The translations under genes were made by a program, and so were the position numbers. Below are positions 1-8,324 of a stretch of 64,000 bases of DNA, piece after piece. Below the pieces are notes generated by a model. The model was given only the letters and a program-made list of their open reading frames with translations. It searched no databases and was not told where the DNA came from. Within the stretch, counting starts at the first letter, position 1; each line of letters begins with the position of its first letter. The DNA comes from Phenylobacterium sp. (GTDB lineage Bacteria > Pseudomonadota > Alphaproteobacteria > Caulobacterales > Caulobacteraceae). The stretch is taken from positions 62,001-126,000 of the forward strand of contig NZ_JAUXSP010000006.1 of NCBI RefSeq assembly GCF_030679875.1, in the 5' to 3' direction.

Positions 1-512
1 AGGTCTTCTATCATCTGGACGTGCCGCTCGTGTCCCTGTGGCAGATCCGCGGGACCAAGCGCGTCTGGGTCTATCCGCCCAAGGCCCCCTATGTGGGGGA
101 AGAGGCGCTGGAGAAGATCGTCCTGCGGGAGAGCGCCGAGCAGTTCGCCTTCGACCCGGCCTGGGACACCGGCGCCCAGGAGGTTGAGCTCACCCCCGGC
201 AAGATGGTGACCTGGGCCCAGAACGCGCCGCACCGGATCGAGAACGGGGCGATGCTCAATGTCTCCCTGTCCATGGAGTTCATGACGCCCCAGGCCCTGC
301 TGCGGGCCAATGTCATCTATGCCAACGGCGTCATGCGCCGCCGCGCGGGCCTGCGGCCGCGCCTGAGCGACGGGGTCAGTCCGGCCAATCTGGGCAAGCT
401 GGTTCTCGCCCGTGGCGCCAAGGCCCTGAAACTGCAAAAGGCCCATGAGCGGATCCTGCCGGCCACCTTCCGCCTGGACCCTGGGCAGCCTGGGGCCGTC
501 CTTCCGATCTGA
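1..512 (+). CDS. Cupin-like (JmjC/cupin_8 type) protein, C-terminal part
   Basis: The reading frame is open from base 3 and runs off the left edge, so only the last ~169 residues are visible. A GTG at 21 is in frame, but coding sequence before it looks continuous (VFYHLD), so the real start lies outside the window. The segment YHLDVPLVSLWQIRGTKRVW followed by YPP resembles the beta strand of cupin_8/JmjC-like proteins carrying an H-x-D iron ligand pair. A second His sits in NAPHRIEN about 60 residues later, which would complete a 2-His-1-Asp site. This suggests an Fe(II)/2-oxoglutarate-type hydroxylase or a cupin regulator. The substrate is unknown. The family assignment is inferred from the fold pattern only. 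Confidence 0.6.
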   Translation, partial: VFYHLDVPLVSLWQIRGTKRVWVYPPKAPYVGEEALEKIVLRESAEQFAFDPAWDTGAQEVELTPGKMVTWAQNAPHRIENGAMLNVSLSMEFMTPQALLRANVIYANGVMRRRAGLRPRLSDGVSPANLGKLVLARGAKALKLQKAHERILPATFRLDPGQPGAVLPI

Positions 513-676
513 GCGAAAACCGCCCCAAAACGCCCGGTTGGCTTACCTCGCGGCGCCTGAATAGACTTGTTTTCGACGCGCCAGAGGGCGCGCGGCAAGC
601 TTTAGAAGATCGATCCGTCGCCCGGCGCAGATGACACCATCTGGCCAGGCCAGGGTCCAGGCAAGGGAGCGGAACA

Positions 677-1849
677 ATGGGCGAAGCCTATATCGTCGCA
701 GCCACACGCACGGCCGGCGGCCGCAAGGGCGGCAAGCTGAAAGACTGGCATCCGGTGGATCTGGGCGCCGTGGTTCTGAATGAACTGGTCGACCGTACCG
801 GCATGGACCCGGCCCGGGTCGAGGACGTGATCATGGGCTGCGTCATGCAGGTGGGCGAGCAGGCCATCAATGTGGCGCGCAACGCCGTCATGGCCTCCAA
901 GCTGCCGGAAAGCGTGCCGGGCACCAGCGTCGACCGCCAGTGCGGATCTTCCCAGCAGGCCCTGCAGTTCGCCGCCCAGGCGGTGATGAGCGGCACGCAG
1001 GACGTGGTGATCGCCGCCGGCGTCGAAAGCATGACCCGCGTGCCCATGGGCTCCTCGGCCGCGCTGGCCGCCAAGGCCGGCATGGGCCAGTACAAGAGCC
1101 CGCGGATGGAGGAGCGCTATCCCAACATCCAGTTCTCCCAGTTCATGGGCGCTGAGATGATGGCCAAGAAGTATGGCCTGACCAAGGATCAGCTGGACGA
1201 GTTCGCCTATCACAGCCACCAGCGGGCCATCGCCGCCACCCAGGCCGGCGCTTTCAAGGACGAGATCGTCGCCCTGACGATCAAGGACGAGGCCGGCGCC
1301 GAGAGCGCGCATACGGTCGATGAGGGCATCCGTTTTGACGCGAGCCTCGACGGCATCCGCGGCGTGAAACTGCTGGTCGAGGGCGGAGCCATCACGGCGG
1401 CCACCTCCAGCCAGATCTGTGATGGCGCCTCGGGCGTGATGATCGTGTCGGAAAAGGCGCTGAAGGAATTCGGCCTGACGCCCCTGGCCCGCATTCACCA
1501 TCTGTCGGTCATGGGCCATGACCCGGTCATCATGCTGGAAGCCCCGCTGCCCGCCACCCAGCGGGCCCTGGAAAAGGCCGGCATGAAGATCGACGACATC
1601 GATCTGTTCGAGGTCAACGAGGCCTTCGCCTCTGTGCCCGTGGCCTGGCTCAAGGCGACCGGCGCCAATCCGGAAAACATGAACATCAACGGCGGCGCCA
1701 TCGCGCTCGGCCACCCGCTGGGCGCATCGGGCACCAAGCTGATGACCACCCTGGTCCACGGTCTCAAGGCCAAGAACAAGCGCTATGGCCTGCAGACCAT
1801 GTGCGAAGGCGGCGGCATGGCCAATGTGACAATCATCGAGCGGCTCTGA
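677..1849 (+). CDS. Acetyl-CoA C-acyltransferase (thiolase), steroid/fatty-acid type
   Basis: This 390-residue thiolase catalyses CoA-dependent cleavage of 3-ketoacyl-CoA, or the reverse condensation, in the cytoplasm. The nucleophile Cys89 lies in VDRQCGSSQQA. His346 is in GGAIALGHPLGASG, and the second Cys, Cys376, is in TMCEGGGMAN. Length and motif spacing are normal for the family. The start ATG at 677 has AAGGGAG upstream. An SDR gene follows 13 nt after the stop in the same direction, so the two probably work together in beta-oxidation or degradation of a cyclic acid. A degradative role is favoured over acetoacetyl-CoA synthesis because two acyl-CoA dehydrogenases and this SDR are nearby, but the substrate cannot be read from sequence. 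Confidence 0.9.
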   Translation: MGEAYIVAATRTAGGRKGGKLKDWHPVDLGAVVLNELVDRTGMDPARVEDVIMGCVMQVGEQAINVARNAVMASKLPESVPGTSVDRQCGSSQQALQFAAQAVMSGTQDVVIAAGVESMTRVPMGSSAALAAKAGMGQYKSPRMEERYPNIQFSQFMGAEMMAKKYGLTKDQLDEFAYHSHQRAIAATQAGAFKDEIVALTIKDEAGAESAHTVDEGIRFDASLDGIRGVKLLVEGGAITAATSSQICDGASGVMIVSEKALKEFGLTPLARIHHLSVMGHDPVIMLEAPLPATQRALEKAGMKIDDIDLFEVNEAFASVPVAWLKATGANPENMNINGGAIALGHPLGASGTKLMTTLVHGLKAKNKRYGLQTMCEGGGMANVTIIERL

Positions 1850-1862
1850 TAAGCTTGGGCGC

Positions 1863-2561
1863 ATGAGCCCGCGCATCATAGCCGTCACCGGCGCCTTCGG
1901 GGTCCTGGGGGAGGTGGTCGCCACGGCCGCCGCCCTCCAGGGCGCCCGACTGGCGCTGATCGATCACAGCATGGTCCCGCCTGACGGACTGGTCGAGGCC
2001 TGCGGCCTCGACGCCCTGGTCCTGACCGGGGTCGACCTGGCTGATCCCGCAGGCGCGGAGGCCGCCATGGCGGCGGTGAAGGCCCGGTTCGGTCAGCTGG
2101 ACGTCCTGATCAACATTGCAGGCGGCTTCCGCTGGCAGACCCTGGCGCAGGGCGACCCGGCGGTGTGGGATCTGCTCTACGCCACCAATGTAAAGACCGC
2201 CGCCAACACAAGTCGCGCAGCGCTGGACCTGCTGAAGGCCAGCCCAGCAGGCCGCATCGTCAATGTCGGGGCGGCGGGGGCGGTGAAGGCCGGCGCTGGC
2301 ATGGGCGCCTATGCCGCCGCCAAGGCCGGCGTCCACCGGCTGACCGAGAGTCTGGCCGAGGAGCTCAAGGCTGACGGGGTCACCGTCAACGCGGTCCTGC
2401 CATCGATTATTGATACCCCGGCCAACCGTGCGGACATGCCAGAGGCCGATTTTTCCGCCTGGGTCGCGCCGGCCGACCTGGCGCAGGTGATCCTCTTCCT
2501 GGCGTCGGTCGAGGCGCGCGCGGTCACCGGCGCCCTGATCCCGGTGACAGGCCGGACCTAA
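1863..2561 (+). CDS. SDR-family NAD(P)-dependent oxidoreductase lacking the usual catalytic Ser
   Basis: This is a 232-residue classical short-chain dehydrogenase. The N-terminal nucleotide-binding motif is TGAFGVLGE (variant of TGxxxGxG), followed by NIAGG in place of NNAG and the active-site YAAAK. In classical SDRs a Ser lies about 13 residues before the Tyr. Here the corresponding stretch is NVGAAGAVKAGAGMGAY, with no Ser. Either the protein uses another residue or it has weak or altered catalysis. It starts 13 nt after the thiolase stop, so the two are probably co-transcribed. Family membership is clear; the reaction is not. Confidence 0.8.
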   Translation: MSPRIIAVTGAFGVLGEVVATAAALQGARLALIDHSMVPPDGLVEACGLDALVLTGVDLADPAGAEAAMAAVKARFGQLDVLINIAGGFRWQTLAQGDPAVWDLLYATNVKTAANTSRAALDLLKASPAGRIVNVGAAGAVKAGAGMGAYAAAKAGVHRLTESLAEELKADGVTVNAVLPSIIDTPANRADMPEADFSAWVAPADLAQVILFLASVEARAVTGALIPVTGRT

Positions 2562-2567
2562 GGGCTT

Positions 2568-2583
2568 TTCGGAACGTTCCGAA
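2568..2583. repeat. 16-bp perfect palindrome downstream of the SDR gene
   Basis: TTCGGAACGTTCCGAA is a perfect inverted repeat directly after the SDR stop codon and ~80 nt before the 85-residue orphan. It could be an operator for the downstream gene or the stem of a terminator. No T-tract follows it, so an operator or processing hairpin is as likely as a terminator. Confidence 0.45.
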
Positions 2584-2663
2584 GGGCTGCGCGTTCCCAT
2601 TGACCGCACGTCGCCGGCCAGATCCTGGCCCAGGCGCGGCAAGGCCCTGGAGACCCTGTCCTG

Positions 2664-2921
2664 ATGAAGCTTTCCCGAACCAGCGCCGACGATGGCGTCC
2701 TGATGTACGCCGGCGTCATCGAGAAGGTGGGCTACGAGATCCAGAGCGACGAGAAGATGAAGATCGGCAAGGGCGAACTGATCGGCGCCCCGGAACTGAT
2801 GCGCGACGCCTTCCGTCACGGCCGCCTGACACTGAAGCTGGCCGAGGGGTCCGACCTCCGCATCCTGATGGTCGCCCATACCGAAGGTGGCGACCGGGCC
2901 TATTTCGAGATCGAGACCTAG
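2664..2921 (+). CDS. Conserved-looking small protein of unknown function (85 aa)
   Basis: I do not recognise this protein. It is an 85-residue, mostly beta-rich sequence (MKLSRTSADDGVLMYAGVIE... DRAYFEIET) with no signal peptide, Cys or membrane segment, so it is presumably cytoplasmic. ATG at 2664 has GGAGA about 10 nt upstream. Codon use matches its neighbours (third positions rich in G/C), which supports a real gene. It stands alone between a palindrome at 2568-2583 and a TonB receptor gene. It may be a small single-domain protein from a lineage-specific family. Confidence 0.6.
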   Translation: MKLSRTSADDGVLMYAGVIEKVGYEIQSDEKMKIGKGELIGAPELMRDAFRHGRLTLKLAEGSDLRILMVAHTEGGDRAYFEIET

Positions 2922-3017
2922 CAGACCGAAATCAGGGGCTGAGCCCCCTTCTCCTGCCGGCCATTTCCCGCCAAGCTGTCAAAAAACCAGAACACGACAG
3001 CTCCGGGGAGGAGCGGG

Positions 3018-5057
3018 ATGATCCTCACAATCCTGGCCGCAGGCGCGGCCAGCCTCGTCGTCGCGCAGGCAGAGCCTGCGCCGGCGCCCGACCCTGAGCG
3101 CCCGCCCGCCGAGCAGGGCGTGATCTCCTATCCCCCCAGCGCCTTTGCGGAGGCTGCGCCGGACACCGCCTATGACATGGTGCTGCGCCTGCCGGGGTTC
3201 GCCTTCGACAAGGGCGCGGTGGTGCGTGGGCTGGCCGGGTCTGGCGGCAATGTGCTGATCGATGGCCAGCCGCCAGTCTCCAAGAACGACGCCCTGGACG
3301 AACTGCTCAAGCGAATCCCCGCCTCGGCGGTGGCGCGAATCGAGTTGATCCGAGGCGGCGCGCCGGGGGTCGATATGCAGGGGCGCTCGGTGATCGCCAA
3401 CGTGGTGCGCGCCCGAACAGGCGGCGCCCAGGGCGCGGTCATGTCCTCGGTCCATTTCATCAATGACGGACGGGTGCTCACCAGCCTGCGGGCCGAGGGC
3501 CAGGCCGAGTGGGCTGGCCGTCGGTTCGAGGGCTCCCTGGTTTATGGCAAGGGCCCCGATGACACCTTGGGCGACGGTCCGCGGATCAGGTTTGGCCCCA
3601 ATGGCGAGGTGTTGATCGAGTCGGTGGTGGACGGTGACGCTGGGGGCCTGCGGGCCTGGACGACCGGCGCTATGGAGAGCCCCCTGGCGGGGGGCCGACT
3701 GCGGGTGAACGGCGCCTATATGCGGACGCCCGCCAGCGGCGAGATCACCGACCGGCTGACGGGCGGGGGCAAGGAGTACGAATACTACACCAATGTCCGA
3801 CTTCAGCGGGAGCTGGGGGGCCGTTACAGCCGCAGCCTAGGGGCGCGGACCACCCTTGAGGCCGTGGCCTTCCAGCAGTGGAACGACGTGGAGACCCGGG
3901 CCGATTTTGAGGCTCCGGGTCTGCGCCGCGACTTCGACCTGGACAAGGCGGTGACCGAAACCGTGGGGCGCGTCACGTTGCGGCGACCCCTCAGCCCAAC
4001 CCTGAGCCTGGAGTTCGGTGGAGAAGGGGCGCTCAATCGTCTGGAGAGCCACACCGCCTTCACCCTCAATGGGCGCGCGGTTCCGATCCCCGCCGCTCAG
4101 GTGCAGGTGGAGGAAACCCGCAGCGAGGCCTTCGGCACGGTCACCTGGCGCGGGGGGCCGGGGCTGACCCTGGAGGGCGGGATACGCCACGAGACCTCGT
4201 CCATCGCCTCGACGGGTGACGTGACGCTGGAAAAATCTCTGGCCTTCACCAAGCCGCGGCTGTCGCTGGCCTGGTCGGCCGGCGGCGGGCGACAGTTGCG
4301 CCTGCGGCTCGAGCGCGAGGTGGGCCAGCTCAATTTTGATGACTTCGTCGCCTCCTCCTCGGCGGTCAGCACCGGAGCAGTGCTCGCGGGCAATCCCGAC
4401 CTCCGCCCCCAGCAAGCCTGGGTGAGCGAGGCTGCGTTCGAGCAGCGGTTCGAGGGCGGGACCGTGCTGGTGGCCACCCTGCGGGCGTCTGACCTCACCG
4501 ACGTCATCGACCGCGCGCCAATCTTCGTTCGTGGGGTCGCCGTGGCCGACGCCCCTGGGAACCTGGGAGACGGGATCCGGCGCGAGGCGATCATCAACCT
4601 GACCCTGCCCCTGGACCGCCTGGGTGTCCGCGGCGGGCAGCTGAGAGGGCAGGGAACTTGGCGGCGCACGGAGGTCGATGACCCCCTGACCGGCCAGCCG
4701 CGGGAGATTTCCGGCCTGCGCCCGGTCGAATGGGAGGCCCATTTCACTCAGGATCTCCCGGCCCTGCGGACCAATTGGGGCGTCGACGTCCTGGGCGGCT
4801 ATCGGGAACGCTACTTCCGCCTGAGCGAGGTGGAGACGCGCAAGGTTGGAACCTGGGTGGTGGTCTTCGCCGAGTACAAGCCGCGCCGCGATGTCATTCT
4901 CCGGCTGGAGTTGCAGAACCTGGGCGAGCGGAACGTGCAGCGGATCCGTGAGATCTATGTGGGGCCAAGGTCCGACGGCCGACTGGCCTATGTGGATGTC
5001 CGCGACCTGGAGTACGGGCGCGCGGTCTTCGTGCGACTGCGCAAGACCTTCGGGTAA
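3018..5057 (+). CDS. TonB-dependent outer-membrane receptor
   Basis: This 679-residue protein has a signal peptide (MILTILAAGAASLVVAQA), then a plug domain over roughly residues 45-140 (YDMVLRLPGFAF, VLIDGQPPVSK, IPASAVARIELIRGGAPGVD). A 22-strand-type beta barrel fills the rest and ends in the amphipathic strand GRAVFVRLRKTFG. The plug motifs are those of TonB-dependent transporters that pull large or scarce ligands across the outer membrane with energy from TonB-ExbBD. GGGGAGGAG just before ATG 3018 is a strong ribosome binding site. The protein is at the short end for the family. The ligand is unknown and no transport partner lies beside it. A second, out-of-frame receptor-like C-terminus follows the stop (see 5108-5217). 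Confidence 0.85.
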   Translation: MILTILAAGAASLVVAQAEPAPAPDPERPPAEQGVISYPPSAFAEAAPDTAYDMVLRLPGFAFDKGAVVRGLAGSGGNVLIDGQPPVSKNDALDELLKRIPASAVARIELIRGGAPGVDMQGRSVIANVVRARTGGAQGAVMSSVHFINDGRVLTSLRAEGQAEWAGRRFEGSLVYGKGPDDTLGDGPRIRFGPNGEVLIESVVDGDAGGLRAWTTGAMESPLAGGRLRVNGAYMRTPASGEITDRLTGGGKEYEYYTNVRLQRELGGRYSRSLGARTTLEAVAFQQWNDVETRADFEAPGLRRDFDLDKAVTETVGRVTLRRPLSPTLSLEFGGEGALNRLESHTAFTLNGRAVPIPAAQVQVEETRSEAFGTVTWRGGPGLTLEGGIRHETSSIASTGDVTLEKSLAFTKPRLSLAWSAGGGRQLRLRLEREVGQLNFDDFVASSSAVSTGAVLAGNPDLRPQQAWVSEAAFEQRFEGGTVLVATLRASDLTDVIDRAPIFVRGVAVADAPGNLGDGIRREAIINLTLPLDRLGVRGGQLRGQGTWRRTEVDDPLTGQPREISGLRPVEWEAHFTQDLPALRTNWGVDVLGGYRERYFRLSEVETRKVGTWVVVFAEYKPRRDVILRLELQNLGERNVQRIREIYVGPRSDGRLAYVDVRDLEYGRAVFVRLRKTFG

Positions 5058-5107
5058 CGCAGGTCCACGACGCCGGCGTCAGGCCGCGGCCAGACAGCAA
5101 CAGGTCC

Positions 5108-5217
5108 GAGGGTTGTACGCCCGAAATCTCCCGTTGCGGCCGAGCTTCACAGAGTTGTCTTGCAACCCGGGCAGGGGGCGCATGTGGGGTCTGGGCGTGA
5201 CCTATCGCTTCAACTAG
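5108..5217 (+). pseudogene. Relic C-terminus of a second TonB-dependent receptor
   Basis: In a different frame from the upstream receptor, and after its stop, the DNA reads LYARNL ... FTELSCNPGRGRMWGLGVTY RFN followed by TAG. A Cys-x-Pro-Gly segment before an Arg-x-(W/Y)-Gly-Val-x-x-x-Tyr-Arg-Phe terminal strand is the usual ending of Caulobacterales TonB-dependent receptors. There is no start codon or body attached. The simplest reading is a leftover of a tandem receptor gene lost by deletion. The alternative is that a frameshift separates this end from the upstream receptor, but that receptor already has its own terminal beta strand. Confidence 0.5.
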
Positions 5218-5233
5218 GTCGACAGCGGATCGA

Positions 5234-5261
5234 CGCTCATCCCGGCTGTCTGGGATGGGCG
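5234..5261 (+). terminator. Possible terminator hairpin after the receptor relic
   Basis: CGCTCATCCC (5234-5243) pairs with GGGATGGGCG (5252-5261) over 10 bp with one G-U and an 8-nt loop. No U-tract follows, so termination is uncertain, but the position just after the receptor region fits. Confidence 0.35.
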
Positions 5262-5290
5262 TCTGACACTGCGTCAATCCGCCACCTCCG

Positions 5291-5335
5291 GACGAGCGCT
5301 CGTCTACTGGCACAGTTAAGCTCTCGTTAGCTGTG
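5291..5335. repeat. Two inverted repeats upstream of the globin-coupled chemoreceptor
   Basis: GACGAGCGCTCGTC (5291-5304) is a perfect 14-bp palindrome. Seven bases later, CACAGTTA ... TTAGCTGTG (5311-5335) forms an imperfect inverted repeat. Both lie 75-120 nt before the chemoreceptor ATG at 5410, where operators would be expected. No regulator is identified. Confidence 0.4.
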
Positions 5336-5409
5336 CCCGCGCATCTACTGCCCAACTGGCCGGCTACCTGAACAGGTATACCGGCGCTATGTAGAATTCG
5401 GACCTCACC

Positions 5410-6894
5410 ATGAAGAAGCCTGCCGATATCCAAGAGCGGCTGGATTTCATCGGCCTGGACTCGACGTCGATCGAGAAGCTCCGCGGCCTCCGCGGCCTCG
5501 TCGCCCAGGCGATTGGACCAGCCCTGGACATCTTCTACGGCAAGGTCCGCAAGACCCCCCAGGTCCAGAAATTCTTTAAAGGCGACAGCCACATGTCGGG
5601 CGCCCAGTCCCGGCAGGCCAACCACTGGCGGATCATCGCCGAGGGACAGTTTGGCGAGGAGTACGCCAGCGGCGTCCGCGCCATTGGCGAGACCCATGCC
5701 CGCCTCGGCCTGGAGCCCCAGTGGTACATCGGCGGCTACGCCCTGGTCCTGGAGCAGCTGATTCACGCGGCCCTGGCGAAGAACTGGCCGACCCTGACCC
5801 GCCGTACCAAGCCAGATGACGTAGCCGCGACCGTCTCGGTTCTGGTGAAGGCCACGCTCCTGGACATGGACCTGGCGATCTCGATTTTTCTTGATGTCCA
5901 GGAAGCCGAACGCATCAAAGCCGAAACCGCCAGGCTGCAGGTCGAAGAGCAGCAGGACGCCGCCATGGGCGCCCTGACGACAGCCCTGCGCAAACTGGCC
6001 GCCGGCGATCTGACCAGCCGGCTGGACGCCCCCCTGGCCCCCCAATTCGCCAGCATGCAGGATGACTTCAACGCCGCGGTCAGCAAGCTCTATGACGCCA
6101 TGCGCCTGGTGTCGGAGTCGTCTGGAAGCATCCGCGTGGGCGCCGACGAGATCGGCTCCGCCTCTGATGATCTGTCGCGCCGCACCGAGCAGCAGGCCGC
6201 CAGTCTGGAAGAGACCGCTGCGGCCCTCCATGAGCTGACCGAAAGCGTGCGCAGGGCCGCCTCCGGCGCGCGTGAGGCGTCCGGCATGGTCGGCGCTGCA
6301 AAGAGCGAGGCGGTTCATTCAGGTGAGGTTGTCGACCGTGCCGTCGCGGCCATGGGCCAGATCGATGGCTCCTCCAAGGAGATCGGACAGATCATCGGCG
6401 TGATCGACGAGATCGCGTTCCAGACCAACCTGCTGGCGTTGAACGCCGGGGTGGAGGCTGCCCGCGCCGGCGAGGCGGGCCGTGGCTTCGCCGTTGTCGC
6501 CTCAGAGGTCCGGGCCCTGGCGCAGCGGTCCTCGGAGGCCGCCAAGCAGATCCGCAACCTGATCACCCAGAGCGCCACCCAGGTGGAGTCCGGCGTCAAT
6601 CTGGTCGCCGAGACCGGTGACGCCCTGCGGCGCATCGTCGAGCGGGTGGTCGAAATTGATCGCAGCGTCGCGGAGATCGCCGGCTCGGCCGAAGAGCAGG
6701 CCCGGGCGCTTGGCGAGGTCAACGCCGCCGTCAACCAAATGGATCATGTGACCCAGCAGAACGCCGCCATGGTGGAGGAGGCCACCGCCGCGGCCCACTC
6801 CCTGCGGCGGGAAACCGATCAGCTGAACGGACTGGTGGGTCGATTTGTTCTCGACGCCACCACGGGATCGGGGCGCTACCGTTCGGCGGCCTGA
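5410..6894 (+). CDS. Globin-coupled methyl-accepting chemotaxis protein (soluble, HemAT-like)
   Basis: This 494-residue cytoplasmic chemoreceptor has no transmembrane segments. Residues ~1-165 form a protoglobin sensor domain, with His96 in ETHARLG as the likely proximal haem ligand and a following QWYIGGY helix. A linker and HAMP-like helix (~180-240) precede the coiled-coil MCP signalling domain. Its hairpin tip is readable as IIGVIDEIAFQTNLLALNAG. The domain should bind O2 (or CO/NO) and steer swimming through CheA/CheW, i.e. aerotaxis. The C-terminus (GRYRSAA) lacks a CheR/CheB tethering pentapeptide. The last 19 nt overlap the end of the convergent dehydrogenase gene. Confidence 0.92.
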   Translation: MKKPADIQERLDFIGLDSTSIEKLRGLRGLVAQAIGPALDIFYGKVRKTPQVQKFFKGDSHMSGAQSRQANHWRIIAEGQFGEEYASGVRAIGETHARLGLEPQWYIGGYALVLEQLIHAALAKNWPTLTRRTKPDDVAATVSVLVKATLLDMDLAISIFLDVQEAERIKAETARLQVEEQQDAAMGALTTALRKLAAGDLTSRLDAPLAPQFASMQDDFNAAVSKLYDAMRLVSESSGSIRVGADEIGSASDDLSRRTEQQAASLEETAAALHELTESVRRAASGAREASGMVGAAKSEAVHSGEVVDRAVAAMGQIDGSSKEIGQIIGVIDEIAFQTNLLALNAGVEAARAGEAGRGFAVVASEVRALAQRSSEAAKQIRNLITQSATQVESGVNLVAETGDALRRIVERVVEIDRSVAEIAGSAEEQARALGEVNAAVNQMDHVTQQNAAMVEEATAAAHSLRRETDQLNGLVGRFVLDATTGSGRYRSAA

Positions 6895-8189
6895 GCCGCC
6901 GGCGCCACCCGCCATACGGCGCCGCCGGCGTCGTCAGTGACCAGCAGGGCGCCGCGACGGTCGACGGCCACGTCGACAGGGCGGCCCATGGCCTGATCCC
7001 GGTCATTGAGGAAGCCGGTCAGGAAGGCCTCGGGCTCGCCCCGTGGAACGCCGCCTGCGAAGGGGATGAAGACCACGCGGTAGCCGCTGAGGGGTTTACG
7101 GTTCCATGAGCCGTGCTGGCCCACAAAGACCCCGCCCTGGTAGCGGTCGGGAAAGGCCTGCGCCGTGTAGAAGGTGAGGCCCAGCGAGGCGGTATGGGGG
7201 CCAAGCGCGTAGTCCGGGCGGATAGACTCCGCCACAAGATCAGGGCGTTGCGGCTCCACCCGCGTATCGATCGTGTCGCCGAAATAGGCGTAGGGCCATC
7301 CATAAAAGCCGCCCTCCTGCACCGTTGTCATATAGTCGGGGACCAGGTCGTCGCCGAGCATGTCGCGCTCGTTGACGGCGGTCCACAGGGCGCCGGTCAC
7401 GGGCTCATAGGCCATGCCGTTGGGGTTGCGCAGGCCTGACGCATAGAGCCGCAGGGTGCGGGCCGCAGGGTCCACCTCCAGGATCGCGGCGCGGTTCTCC
7501 TCGGCCGCGAGACCATTCTCGGCGATGTTGGAATTGGAGCCGGAGGTGACGAACAGCCGCTGGCCGTCTGGAGAGGCGATGACGTTCTTGACCCAGTGGT
7601 GATTGATCGGACCGGCGGGGAGGTCGACGATCTTTTCCGGGATCCCCTCCATACGCAGCTGACCCTCGCGATAGGGGGTGGCCACCAGGGCGTCGGTGTT
7701 GGCGATGTAAAGGGTCTCGCCCACCAAGGCCATGCCCTGCGGGCGGTTCAGGCCTGAGGCGAAGACCTCCCGCACCTCGGCAAGCCCGTCGCCGTCGGCG
7801 TCCCGCAGCAGCATGATCCGGTTGGGGCTAGGCTTGAGGGCTCCGGCATAGGCCTGAATCCGTTGGGCGATGCGGTCCATGAGGCCTTCCGGCGGCTTAG
7901 GTTCCGAACTGGCCTCGGACACCAGCACGTCTCCGTTGGGCAAGACGAGCAGCCAGCGTGGATGGATCAGGTCCCCAGCGAAACGGGTGACGACAAATCC
8001 GTCAGGCGCGGTGGGCGCGGCCCCTTTTGACCATCCGACCGCCTTGGCCGGATTGACCCTTGGCAGAAGACTGTCCTCAGGCGCGGGAATGTTCGGTTCG
8101 GCGCCGAAACCGACGAACGGCTCCTCCGAGCCCGCCTGGCAGCTGGAGAGCAGGACGGCGCCAAGGGTGAGGACGAGGACGGGGCGCAT
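6876..8189 (-). CDS. Lipoprotein PQQ-type sugar dehydrogenase (sorbosone dehydrogenase family)
   Basis: The 437-residue product begins at the ATG complementary to 8187-8189. It has a lipoprotein signal peptide with lipobox LLSSC (Cys17), so it is probably anchored in the envelope facing the periplasm. The body is a six-bladed beta-propeller with family segments such as HPRWLLVLPNGDVLVSE, GLNRPQGMAL, HHWVKNVIASPDG, GLRNPNGMAYEP, GFYGWPYAYFG and GVFVGQHGSWNRKP. Soluble aldose/sorbosone dehydrogenases of this family oxidise sugars with PQQ. Several paralogues bind no cofactor, so activity is not certain. Longer open frames upstream of 8189 overlap sigF and are not credible. It is convergent with the chemoreceptor and divergent from sigF. 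Confidence 0.85.
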   Translation of the reverse strand: MRPVLVLTLGAVLLSSCQAGSEEPFVGFGAEPNIPAPEDSLLPRVNPAKAVGWSKGAAPTAPDGFVVTRFAGDLIHPRWLLVLPNGDVLVSEASSEPKPPEGLMDRIAQRIQAYAGALKPSPNRIMLLRDADGDGLAEVREVFASGLNRPQGMALVGETLYIANTDALVATPYREGQLRMEGIPEKIVDLPAGPINHHWVKNVIASPDGQRLFVTSGSNSNIAENGLAAEENRAAILEVDPAARTLRLYASGLRNPNGMAYEPVTGALWTAVNERDMLGDDLVPDYMTTVQEGGFYGWPYAYFGDTIDTRVEPQRPDLVAESIRPDYALGPHTASLGLTFYTAQAFPDRYQGGVFVGQHGSWNRKPLSGYRVVFIPFAGGVPRGEPEAFLTGFLNDRDQAMGRPVDVAVDRRGALLVTDDAGGAVWRVAPAAQAAER

Positions 8190-8324
8190 GAGCGGCTCCA
8201 GTTTGCGGACGGACGGCGAACCTTGACCTTTGAATCTCCCCGGGTCCAGGTCGCATTCCAGCGGGCGGCGCACGCCCGTTCCGGGCGCGCCGCCATCCGT
8301 GTGTCGGCGCCAGCCGTAGGGTTT

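Noticed and set aside
602..1924. 440-codon minus-strand frame over the thiolase
   Set aside because: It is the reverse complement of a well-conserved thiolase; composition (His/Gly/Asp-rich) is typical of shadow frames.
2600..3097. 165-codon plus-strand frame, Arg/Pro-rich, across the orphan and the start of the receptor gene
   Set aside because: Overlaps the 85-residue gene in another frame and has the Arg/Pro bias of a non-coding frame in GC-rich DNA.
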